This document shows positions 1 through 10,720 of a DNA stretch of 64,000 bases, piece by piece. Source of the stretch: Anarhynchus alexandrinus (lineage: Eukaryota > Chordata > Aves > Charadriiformes > Charadriidae). The notes beneath the pieces were generated by a model, which saw only the letters and a list, made by a program, of their open reading frames with translations, searched no databases and was not told the origin of the DNA. The position numbers were made by a program, and so were the translations under genes. Each line of letters starts with the position of its first letter. Position 1 is the stretch's first letter. The stretch lies in assembly GCA_008711295.1 (NCBI GenBank), contig VUYV01000189.1, positions 1,587,792 to 1,651,791 on the forward strand. The letters are read 5' to 3'.

Positions 1-1266
1 TCAACTTTCAAAATGTTGATTTTTCTTCTAACTATTTGAAAACAATCATATGACTATTTTTGAGAAAATGCTTTGTGTCAAAACGCCTGTTTCCAGGCAA
101 AATTATTCTAGGTGTTCGAGTGTGAGTCTGCATGTGGAGAGGGGATGTGGGACCTTCTTTGCTCTTGCAACCCTTCTCTTTGGTTTTTTCTTTTTTTTTC
201 CTTGTACTGTTTGATGTCAGATTTCTCCCATCCCAATCAGTCCCTAAACAGACACGTATGAAAAAATATAAACCTAGAATTAAAACTCTCAAGCCGGAAA
301 ACAGAGAAAGAAATTGAGCTGTGAGGGGCAAATGTCACAATTAAAGTAGTAAACTCTTGTAAATTCTGTAACAATGAAATCAGCTTGAAACTGTCTCACG
401 GCTACCAGCACAGAAATTGAGTTGTAATTACTGAAAGACCCAGCAAACACATTGCAGTTCTTACTGAAACAAGCAACATTAGCCGCAGTAAAGAGAAATA
501 GGCAACAACAACAACAAAAAAAGCCAAAATGCATAGACATTCTTATCACTGAGGTTTTTTTTTAAATAAGAAATTTCTTTAAGTAGGAGCCCAGGATTCA
601 GTGTCTGCTCAAATTATGGAAATCAGAAGAAATGTCCGTGAGGTTGGATGATGTTAGAGGTGTAAAGAATTGGAGACTCAACGCAGCACTTTATATACTC
701 CTGTTTAAAGGAAAATAATTTTCAGAAAAAACTCTTTTTTTGTTGTTGTTGCCTAAAACCGCTCTCATTAAGAATCGCAGAACTAAAATTTTCAGTGGTT
801 CTTTTCCGTTTTTGAGGCACTAGTAGCTGAAACGCTGTACAATTACTTGGCACTGAGCTGACAAAGTGTTTCAAACACGGCTCCGGCTCTCCTGCCTTCC
901 TTCTTAATTCAGACATTCGGGAAATGGTGTCATTCTTACCACTCCTCCTATTATTTCTGCTCCACGTCTCTGGTGGCTTCAGATCTTCCCGCCGCCCATC
1001 CAACACGATCTTTGAATGTCCCTCAACACCTCACACCAGCCAGCGGCATCAGAACCAGCCCTCAGCAGCCCAGCGCTGCCGTGGAAAGTGGATGTCATTA
1101 TTGCCATTGATCGCCAATGGGGAAGGGGATCTGTGTCAGCTGAAACGGCGCTTAACTCCTCAGGACTGCCTCAGTTCACGGCGGTTCCTTTTCTGTCTCC
1201 TGATATTTTATTACCGCGGAATCATTTTAATTGGCACATGCTGGTGGAAACAAAACTGCATCTGTT
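1..1266. other. Unique noncoding DNA, no gene seen
   Basis: No open frame in this stretch has a recognisable domain; the overlapping frames at 722-1282 are open on both strands and read as low-complexity or Ser/Pro-rich peptides. A GC-richer patch at about 985-1160 carries scattered CpGs. I see no repeat relic or RNA gene here. Confidence 0.6.
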
Positions 1267-1341
1267 GAGGGCCAGATTCTAGCACTCCTGCTCAGGTGGC
1301 ATGAGTCCCTTGTTCTGGAGTGTGTCCATTGAAATCAAGGG
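1267..1341. mobile_element. Decayed palindromic MITE-like relic (GGCCAGATTCT family)
   Basis: The stretch opens with GGGCCAGATTCT and continues to a CCATTGAAATCAAGGG block. This order resembles the short palindromic nonautonomous elements that are common in turtle and crocodilian genomes and survive as degraded copies in birds (GGGCCAGATTCTG at the end, TCCATTGAAGTCAATGG at the centre). Only one arm is evident, so the copy is truncated. The match is from memory of the family's typical look, not from an alignment. Confidence 0.55.
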
Positions 1342-2342
1342 ATCTGCCCAATTGTTAGAGGTTCATAGGAACACATTGTTCTGATCGGTATTCACTTTTA
1401 TTCCATAATATGCTTTAAAAATACACACTGTACAAACCATTAAAAAAAAACTCTTATTAAAGTAAGTTTTGCCATAATAGAGCAGGGAAGCAGCAGGAAG
1501 GGAACAAAGGGCTACCCAGCACGACACTCACGCTAGCAAACACCAATTCACACCTGTTAACTACTGTGAATAAAATCTTTGGAATCAGTTCCTCAAAAAA
1601 AGTCAAAGAAAGAAAGAAAAACTGTTCACCATGAAAGAAAACGGGAACCTCAGGTGTGCTGCTGAAAGCTTAGAGAGTCAGATCAGCATTTATAATCAGT
1701 CGCTTCTGAGACTACCTAAAGGAACGGAAGGAGAGGACTTGGCAGGTATACAAAGTGTACACAAGCACAGAAGAATCGGTCCTCGTAATTTTGAAGTGAA
1801 ATCGAGGATAACCCCACCAGGTCCCAGCAAAGACACAATGTTCTGAACTAAAAGTTCAGCCAGAGCTTTGGTCCTGGGAGATAATTATAAGGCTGCCTGA
1901 CCTAACTGACCCAACTTAACGAAACGAGTATGGCTGAACTGAGGAGAAAAGAAAAATATACAGTGAGCATCAAAATGGGGTTCCTGATCTGTCACTGCTA
2001 TTCAGATTCCTGCGCAAAGAGACGTGTCATTGTCAAAGGCTTTTCCATTAATAGATGTCAGCCTTCTCGGCTATAGGCAACCAAGCAGAGTACAGAAACG
2101 TAAGTGGGCAAATTCTGATCGCATTTATGATTTATTCTGATCGCCACAAACATGGCGATGGTTGCCTGAAAACTGTCGTTAAAGACTGAAGTGATTGTAT
2201 TCAGGACATCTACTCAAGATGAACCTTTAATCGTTAGTGTTACTTACCAAAGGAAAGTCCAATTACATGTTCTTACCTTTGTGAGGACTGTGCACTTGGG
2301 CAATAGTTTGTCAACGTGAGTAAGCAGTACAAATCCGTCCCC
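1342..2342. other. Unique AT-rich noncoding DNA, no gene seen
   Basis: The sequence is unique and noncoding as far as I can see. A 71-codon open frame at 1631-1846 has no recognisable motif. A short GAAA-type A-rich run lies near 1590-1622. Confidence 0.55.
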
Positions 2343-2377
2343 TCATCATCATCATTATTATTATTATTATTANTATT
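2343..2377. repeat. ATC/ATT trinucleotide microsatellite with an N
   Basis: ATC units grade into about seven ATT units, followed by an ambiguous base at 2373. The N probably marks an unresolved repeat length. Confidence 0.9.
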
Positions 2378-5300
2378 TGGAACAGAATGCTCTTGAAGAG
2401 AGACCTAAGATTACTGAAGAACCTATGGGCTTATATCTAGCATATGTTAAACCTGCTTCACATTAGCCCTGGTCCCAAAGTCCCTTAAACTAGAAAAATC
2501 CAGCTATGGGAAGTCTGGTGAATTTCCTAGTGGTATGGGGCTGCCTTCCTAACCACTGCTGCAGGAGCACACCACTGAGCGAGGACGATATGGCTTGCAC
2601 ATCCACAACCCAGCGATTCTTGGCTCCCCACGCAGCCCAAAGGGCCTCTTCACAGATGACACAGCATAAATCCCGAGGCTGTATCCCATTTTACTTTATT
2701 TACACACACGTGTAGCCTTAAACAAGGGACGCTTTAGCAGGCAAGAGCAAGGTACAGTGCTTAATGTGCAAATTCAGTTCAGCAGAACTCCAACTAAAGC
2801 ACATCAGCCTCGAGGGCTTTTCTCTCAAACAGTGCTCCTAAGTTCTCCGCAGAAGGAAACTTGCTGAACTACATCTTTCTGTACTTTAAAGAAAAAAAAG
2901 TCCCGATTCTCAACTGAATGAGGGAGTAAATGAATGAGTAACTTCACTGAAGGCAAGGAGCGGCTCTGGTCTATTGCTGGGAGAGCTACAGAGAATCCAG
3001 ACAACCCAGTCATGACAAGAAAATGTTCCTACTTTTTTTTTTTTTAAAATCTCTTTTGTTGTAAGAATATTATCCTTCTCAGTGGCTTTATTCTCAGCAG
3101 CAGACCTTAGACTGGTCTTTGAGGACTCTCTTAAATAACCTCCGGTATGGATGTATAAAGGAAGCAAACCGGAACAATCAAACTTAAGGTTTACATTTTA
3201 ACTTATTTCTAAGCTATCTTTTTCTCAGCTCNCCCCCCTTCACCTTTTTCCCAAGTCAGTTTCATTCCCATCTTTTTCTCCCGAGATGATTCCCTCACAG
3301 CGGGCAGAGAGGCACCACTTCCAGGCAACTCCTGCTGTGCATCAGTTGTTCCCCTGTGGTCTTTTTCTTGAGGCTCCTTCACATGGCTCAGCCTCCCCAG
3401 ACCTAAAAGAACATTTACTCCTGCCACAGCTCCTTTGGCCTCAATTTCCACGCTCCTGTGTCATTTAGTGGTTGGCTACAGCGAAAGCTCATTTGGTTGG
3501 AAGGTGACCTGCTGCCTATTCTGAATAATTTTAGATTCAGTCCTGGGATCTGACTGGGATCTTGTGTTTTAAGACTCCTTCCTTTCTTTCCCTAGGGATT
3601 AATGAACCTTTTCAAATTGCCTTATGGGGTATAACATCATAAGGTGCCTTAGTTTTGCCAAAAAAATATCCAAAAGATTTAGTGTTTAGCTTTTCAATAC
3701 CTCCTGTTTTCCTTATTGCTTCTTCGAAACTCTGACCATCTGGGAAATGACGTTGTTCCCACTCTGGTATAGCAGACCCTTGACTGACTGATTGACATAA
3801 TCTCACAAACTTGGATTCAGACTTAGGTCCAAATGGGAAACTCATGGCTCTGGTAAATAAATAAACCAAAAAAGCTGTGGAAAACTCCTGGTCTTTTTAG
3901 AACTGAAGTTGCCACTCCATGCTTCTGCAGATAACTTGGGGAACTACAGGCGAGGAAAGGAATGAAGTTCGGCGGGTGCTTATCAGGTGCATGGCTGTTC
4001 CTTTGTTGTTTACTGGATGCTCCACACGAGAAGGCTTGTCGTGGACTAGTCAGTGCCTCATCCCAGTCAGTTCCTTTAAACCCACATAATTTTTAATCTC
4101 TCCCTCATTCAGCTCCTCATCCTTCCTGGCTACACCCACATGCCTTCCTCCTGTGCAAACTTTGCTGGGGAAGAAATACTTATTTTTGAAGTCTTGGAAT
4201 AAAATCTGGGGCGGTGGTGAGCCAGGAGAGGAGTAGTGGTCCCAGACTGAATGGGGACAAAAGGACTGTTAGTCACACATCTGTGACTCGATCGTGCAGC
4301 TGACGGCCCTATTCCAGCACTGGGGGTGGAAACTGGAGGGAGTTTCCTCAGGCACTACTTAGATGCAGTGCCGAGATTGGGTTCCCTGAGACACGGGCCC
4401 ATCAACAGCACAACACAACACATCCTTGGCGCTTCCGCAAGACGGAATTGTGCTGTTGTCTGTGCCCTTGGTGTAACAAGGAGTTTGTCTTCGAGGTGAG
4501 ATTCATCAACATCACCAAGGCCAAAATGCCTCTTAACATCCACAGAGATTATTTTTCTTTCCCTCCCCATCCCCTTACACGACTCTGCTTAATTATGACC
4601 TTAGTTAATGTTTTCCTTGACTACTTTTAAGGGCAGTATCATAGGCTGTTTCTAGGTAGACTGCTGTGTCTTTGGTCTTCACAACACTTCCGCAGGTGTT
4701 AACATTTTTTTCTCAGGAAATATTAAAAAAACAGTTGCCTGAACTGTATAAAATAAATTAATCGGGACAACTAAGCTAAAGCAATTTAAGAAACAATATA
4801 AAAAGTGACCTTCAAGAACAATTTCAAAAAAATTCCTTTCCTGACTGAATGTTTGAGAAAACTGCCAGTACTTTGTTTCTGTACTGGAAGATTCAAAAGG
4901 CAAATATAACCACAGAAAACTTTAACAGTATACGCAGTAAAGCTGAATATCCTGCATCATCAGCATTATATTAACGGTATCTTGTGATATTAATTTTAAG
5001 GATTGGAAGAAAATTAACATTACGTATTTATTAGCAGATTACTCAAATGATTTATAGTCCCGGAGGTCCCTGTAGCACTGCTGACAATTCTTCCATTCGT
5101 TTCATTGGGCACAACAGCATAAAATGACACAAAGTGCTTTTCTTGTTTACTTACACTTCTCGCAAGGTTGGGTAATCTTTTCATTCCACCACCAGATAGA
5201 TCTCCTTTCTTTTTGCCCTTAGGACTCTTCTACACAATTTCTCGAATATGCTTATCTGAGAGAGAAAAAGGGGAAAAGTATCAATATCACTGGTTCAAAT

Positions 5301-6370
5301 TTTGAAAATACCTTACGTTTGCCACTCTTCCTTTTCGCATTAAAAAAAATATTGTTTTGCGGGAATTTTTTTTTTGTAAGGACTCAAAAATAAGACCTTC
5401 CAGGGTCAAGGTCTGAAGACAAGACACTCTCACAGCGCAAAAATACTGCTGAAAATTTCCATCAGGACTGGAAGCGGAGTTGGCAAATTGATTTAAATTA
5501 GTCAGGCCTGGCTGTATATTGGGGAGTCTATGCTTGCACATCCACTTTTTTTTTTTACGCCAGCGCTTCTGTTGGATTCTTAGATAAAAGAGTATAAAGT
5601 GGGCATTCTCCACTTGATGCAATTTCACTATACAGTGATTCCCATCAATGTATAATTAAAAGTGGATTTCCTTTTCCCTGTTTGGCTGGGGTGGGGGAGG
5701 GTCTGCACAAACCTGGTTGATGTGAAGTGAACAAAGAGAACTTTCATGAGTTCTCCTGCAAACAGTCTATCAGTTACAATTCCTAGTGTTCACACTGCTG
5801 CACTGTTCAAAAGGAGCTCTAAAAAAAAAAGTCAAGCAGGGGGTCCAAGAAAAATTCAACCCGCATGCCAACTACGGGAAAGAAAGAGAAGGCAGGGAAA
5901 AAAACCTAGCTTTTGTTGTAAAAAGAACTAATGAAGCTGCTCTTAGAACTGTCCATGGTGACACAACAAGGCTGTGCACCCACACGCATTGTGAGAGTGC
6001 CAGTCACCCACGGTAATGAGAAAAGGAAACACTGTGGGCAAAGGAAATATGTGAATACATTGCTTTTATGGTTTAGCTGTAGGGAATCGCGGCGCTGGCC
6101 CACAATATCTTGTGCCAACTGCCAAAAGTGGTAAAGTAATACATAAGGTTGTCTACTTATATTTTTCTTACAGACAAGATGGACTGGTGGGGGGTAAAAT
6201 CCCATTATCATTATAAATTGCTAATTAAATAATTATCAATTAGATGGGCAGACAGAACTCATTCCAATGAATTCCTTAGAGGGCTTTCAGTAAAGAAAAA
6301 CAGTAATTTTGATTATTTTTTTTTATCCATACTTCCTGCCTAGGGGCTCTAAATAGAGATGATATATGGT
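2378..6370. other. Unique noncoding DNA with homopolymer runs, no gene seen
   Basis: Small open frames on both strands carry no recognisable domain. A poly-T run lies at 3031-3045 and a C run with an N at 3232. Sequence from 4900 to 5130 is AT-rich. No transposon terminus or RNA gene is evident. Confidence 0.55.
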
Positions 6371-6371
6371 G

Positions 6372-6412
6372 TATCCCATGTTAGACTTTCACACAGTATA
6401 TCCCATGTTAGA
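6372..6412. repeat. Short tandem duplication, 27-bp period
   Basis: The 14-mer TATCCCATGTTAGA occurs at 6372-6385 and again at 6399-6412, a 27-base step. This is a small local duplication without obvious function. Confidence 0.8.
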
Positions 6413-6869
6413 GCTCAGGGACAAACACTGAACTTTGGAGCATATATAGATCTTTTTTCAGTTTTTCAGATAAGTGGCCTTAATTTCACGATATTAATTA
6501 GAAACCCAGGGTTATTTCCTAAGGAATAAAAAGAATACTTTCCAGACTTTTATGTGGCTTTGAGAAACCACTTTTTTTCCAAGTAACCGGTAATATTTTC
6601 TAATATGTCATTGCATTTTCGTTTCCCTTTTTCGCACGATCCAGAATTTTCTTTGAAATAAAATACGAAAATATTTAATACAGATAAATCTACAGATGTC
6701 GGGCATGACCGAACGCGGCGCAAGGAGTATTTTTAATGAACTTTGCTCTATTCATTAACACCAAAACCAGTGCAAAATTAAACACTATGCCCGTAGGTTT
6801 TAGCTGTCAAGTTTTCAGATCAGACCCTTGGGCAAAAACGCTGTTGTGACAGTGCTGAACGGCAGAAAC

Positions 6870-6986
6870 GATCCTGTCCCACCCTGTACCCCTTACATCT
6901 TCCCTGAGGAGAGGGGTCCCACTGGCTTTAACAAAACTTCCTCAGCTATAACCCGTAATTACTCACATGTGCACAGAGCGGTTGTA
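6870..6986. mobile_element. Decayed palindromic MITE-like relic (ATTACTCACATG family)
   Basis: In order, the stretch has an ATCCTG-type start, a central GGTCCCACTGGCTTTAA and an AATTACTCACATG block. These correspond to the conserved landmarks of another short palindromic amniote element, whose centre usually reads like AGTCCCATTGACTTCAA and whose arm contains TACTCACATGAGTAA. The order and spacing agree. The copy is diverged, so it is an old insertion. Confidence 0.5.
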
Positions 6987-9181
6987 CCAGCACTTTTCTT
7001 GTCCTAAATGAGTTTTCCAAGACAATTTAAAAACTGAAACTATGACGATGTGCAACTGCTACTTAAGAAAGCCGCAGTGGTCTGTGGCACGGAATACTTT
7101 CTCGGAACAGAAGTTCTGCAGACTGAACTGAAGAGTCACACCAATGTTTGGGACATAGTTTTCATTGCCAGCAAACACCAACAAAAAACGTAAGGAACGG
7201 AAATGGTAACATGAAAGATGGACTTTTAATTCCAAAGCCAGCGACATTTAAATATCAATGGGGCTTGCTGCAGTCCTCTGTCTTTTGTCAGGAAATATGA
7301 AGCTCTGGAACTCCTTTTGTTGCCTTCTTTGTTAACTGTATGAGGCTGAAAGGAGTTAGAGGGCTTGTTTCATTTTCAAGCCCCATCACAATGAGGCTCT
7401 CAAAAATAAATGCTGATAAATACATGAAAATGCTGAAGGGTTCATAAAGGAGAGAAAAGTTTCTTTTTCGGAGTTGTCTGTCACTGGATGACTTACCAGG
7501 GACAATCATCATTAAAAACAAACAGCAAGTCAGATTTTTAAGGAACTGAGTTACAGTACCAAATTAAAATACAGGAAGATATTTGAGAACAAAATTCAGT
7601 GATATAAAATACCGTTAGCAATATGTACATCTTTTCCTTCCTAGTTTGCTATTTTTCACCATTAGTTGCTGGGAACTGACAGAATCCCAAGGGAAGCTCC
7701 TCACGGTGATGTTCTCTAATGTGATTTACTTTGAGGAATACTTAACGGAGAAAGGTGCCTACTACATTTTGGTTTTGAGTTTTTGTTCATGGTTCAGGAT
7801 TGATCCACTTGAGTCTTTCAGCAGGGAGCGGTTTTCCAGCGTGGCACAGCATGACTCCAAATCAATAAGGTTAATAGATGTGGTGGCCACACAGTCAGAG
7901 GTGATGTGCCTGGCATTTTCTGTGCCAATGAAGAAAATTTCTGATGACGAGATGTCATTTTTGTGCCGGCAGTAATGTCACCCTGATTACCTAGAGCACA
8001 TAGCCAGTTAGTAAGTTAGCAAGACTGTAAATGGCCCATTAATCCGAATTATCTTTACCGGAACAGTTTCAAAAAATTTTGCTTGTGCCCAAATTACTGG
8101 CCTCTCTGTGATTCTCGAAATGCCAGCAGCACGCTTGCTATGTAAAAATAACATTACCGTGTAAAAGTGACTAAATGGGAACGGCTAGGCTGGAACTTTA
8201 CTGTATATTTTTAAACTCTCGACAACACCCTATAAAACCTGCAAAATGCCAGTCTTAAAAAAAAGAAGTTGCAAGTTGTTTTAAAAAATAAATATACGAG
8301 CAGATACAATGCAAAATACCACCGGAAAAAAAGTAATAACGTTGACGTTAAATCTACTGATGTAATGAGAGTGCCATGTGTTGGTCTTCCTGCAGTTCTA
8401 ATTTTCTCTGACTTTTTAAAATATGCAAACTCTTAACAGTGCCTCCCAGAGCATTAATGGGCACACATTCCCAGATGGCCCACATTGCGCACAAAGTGTT
8501 GGACTGGTCTGGGAAGAGAAATCTGTTTAATATTCCAATATCTAAATGTCAGGAAGGTGTAATTCAGAGTGCCCCTGAAAGATGAGCGAAACGGGATACA
8601 ATTTATGGTGACATTAGTTAACAAATGGCATTAAGGGAAGGGTTTCCATAATTAAATCATTAACTAATACGAAATATTGATTTCCTCTCTGATGTTACTG
8701 TATTACCACGTGTCAGACGTGCAGATACCCAAAGAGCGCTCAGTGCGGTCCCCACCAGCAACGACAGCGATTGGTAACCGGTTTGGAGTGAATCAGCTCT
8801 ACTTCAGCTTTTCCTAACCGTCTTTACAGCGTTTCTAGACAGCTGCTTATCTGAAGACCTAAATTCTATTGCAATTTACATCAAGAACCCTCATTTTCTA
8901 ACAGCAAGAGTTTGGATTTTTTTTGGCTGCTCTTTATACGTTAGCGTTGTCCAAGGGAAGTTGAGTGTGCACCATGGAACCAACACCGCACATTAAATGA
9001 TGATTTTACTTATATTCCAGTATGCTCATTAAACATGTTAAATAGTGGAACATATTAAGTTAACTTGAAAATGCGGAAGGACTGGAGGAGGCAAGATTAA
9101 AAAAAAAATTACGCTGAAAAGATCCTCCTTAATTGAGTTGTAATCAGTTAGTATTGATCATTAGTCCTTTCTTTTATCAGC
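6987..9181. other. Unique AT-rich noncoding DNA, no gene seen
   Basis: The region has many TAAT cores and no repeats. The segment 8340-8720 (GTTGACGTTAAATCTAC, then blocks such as AAGGGTTTCCATAATTAAATC) has the even, repeat-free texture of conserved noncoding DNA, but I cannot test this. A 109-codon frame at 7646-7975 lacks known motifs. Confidence 0.5.
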
Positions 9182-9217
9182 ATGATGAAGATAATGATGA
9201 TAATGATGACGATGATG
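9182..9217. repeat. Imperfect GAT trinucleotide microsatellite
   Basis: GAT units run across this span, interrupted by AAT and GAC variants. Confidence 0.85.
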
Positions 9218-9869
9218 CAATGTGCAGCATTTGGATCGTAAAGAAAAGATGAAAAACTGTTTAAATATTTGACGATAATTCTTTCTTGAAGGTGATATAG
9301 GCTGCACAACAACATATATTACTCCCAAATTCATGACAAGACTTGAAAATGAGCTGAATAAGCAAATATTCCTTTTTTTTAGGTATACTTTTCCGGATCT
9401 ACTTTTAAAGGATTGGTCCACTCTGAGCTACAATGGAAAGGGGTTATATTTTGGAGAAAGGCTTTAAAAAAATATGTTATTTTCTACCTCAGTCTTTCAG
9501 CAGGAAAGCAGTTCTTTTGGCAGTTAAACATTCAAAAATCATGTCTCATTTGAATAAATTAACATATTTTGTGGCAAAAATTAATTCCAAGGAAGGAACA
9601 ATAAATAGGAAAGCAATTTAAATTTTGTATTTTACAGGGAAGGAAAAAAAAAAAAGAAAACCCAACATTGTCATGCGTATGACAGCTCAGCTAATTTGAT
9701 GGGCTTTGATGTTAATTTAGGGTTTACTTTAATTTCAAAACATATTTTTTCACTTAATAAGGGAAACAAAAGAAACTTTCAACCAGTTTGTTATCTGGGA
9801 ATGTTTTGGCTTCTCAAATGTGAGAACATGATTGTTTTTATTTCCAGGAGGAGATAATAACACTGAAGC

Positions 9870-10170
9870 AATAAAAAAGAGTCAAGGCAGCTTGCACAGC
9901 ACAGGAAGTTCACAGCCAGAGACTTAATTTCCCACACAATGTACTGTGCAATGGGCCCATTAACATAGATGAATAGGCTCTTTAAAGGGTTTTTTTTCCA
10001 GATATGCAGCTGCCGCTGAATGGTGCTATGTTAATAAGGTACTCACATGCCTATTCTTCAGGTACTCTGGCATTCTCTACCTAGGTAATCTCCATATAGG
10101 AAAAGCCATTAGGGGTTGTATCTCCTACCACACCTTCAATTATTTTAACACCTGCACTGATAATCCAGGC
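9870..10170. promoter_or_regulatory. Candidate conserved noncoding element, block 1
   Basis: This is repeat-free DNA dense in factor-like words: TTAACATA at 9960, GAATAGGC at 9971, GCAGCTGC (an E-box type core) near 10007, TATGTTAA at 10027 and GCCTATTC at 10049. The two pairs of 8-mers are reverse complements of each other in interleaved order. All frames are broken by stops, so it is not coding. The idea that it is an enhancer is inference; I could not check conservation. Confidence 0.4.
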
Positions 10171-10275
10171 AAGGTAAGCCGGCAGGGGGCCGGGGCTCTG
10201 GGTCCATCCTCTTGCCCCCCAAAGTCACTTCTCGGGGGGAGGGGCTGCGGGAGAGGGGGAGCGGGGAGGAAAAAA
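10171..10275. other. GC-rich spacer between candidate regulatory blocks
   Basis: A short run rich in G and C (GGCAGGGGGCCGGGG near 10181, then G-runs near 10216-10268) separates two AT-leaning blocks. G-runs here could allow quadruplex formation on the plus strand. No gene is seen. Confidence 0.5.
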
Positions 10276-10720
10276 AGTAAAGTCACTTTTATTACACATC
10301 AGTGGGAACATTCTGAAAAAGCTTTCATGCCTAGGAAATTGTTATTTCTTCAAACAACTGACAGCCTGCAGAGGAAACCCTAATGGAAATCCAGCTCGCG
10401 CATTGTTATGCATGGCCCTCATGTAGATACATGGGGGTGGATTAAGTTAGCTTCCAAAGGGTCTATTGTGTGCGGCATTAATTTGCAGTGCTCTTGATAT
10501 TTGAGTTTGAAGGTTTTACAACCTTTGTGTTTACTTAGATGCACTCTATCCTAGGTTTGTTTATTTCCTTCCACAAGCTCTGATTACCCAGTAAATGTTA
10601 CATTTATCTTTATTAACTTTCAATATGTTGCTGTAAGTCACAGAGAAGGAAATAATTACAGCCTCCTTGAGATGTATTAGTTTTAGAAGAGTTTTGGGTT
10701 TTGTTTTTTTTTTTCCTTCC
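10276..10720. promoter_or_regulatory. Candidate conserved noncoding element, block 2
   Basis: A 445-bp repeat-free block carries several classical developmental-factor words: a SOX-type CATTGTTATG at 10401, TTATGCAT at 10406, GGCATTAATTTGCA near 10473, and forkhead-type TGTTTAC at 10528 and GTTTGTTTATTT at about 10556. No frame is open for long. The texture is that of a deeply conserved vertebrate enhancer. Conservation itself is not demonstrated here. Confidence 0.45.
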
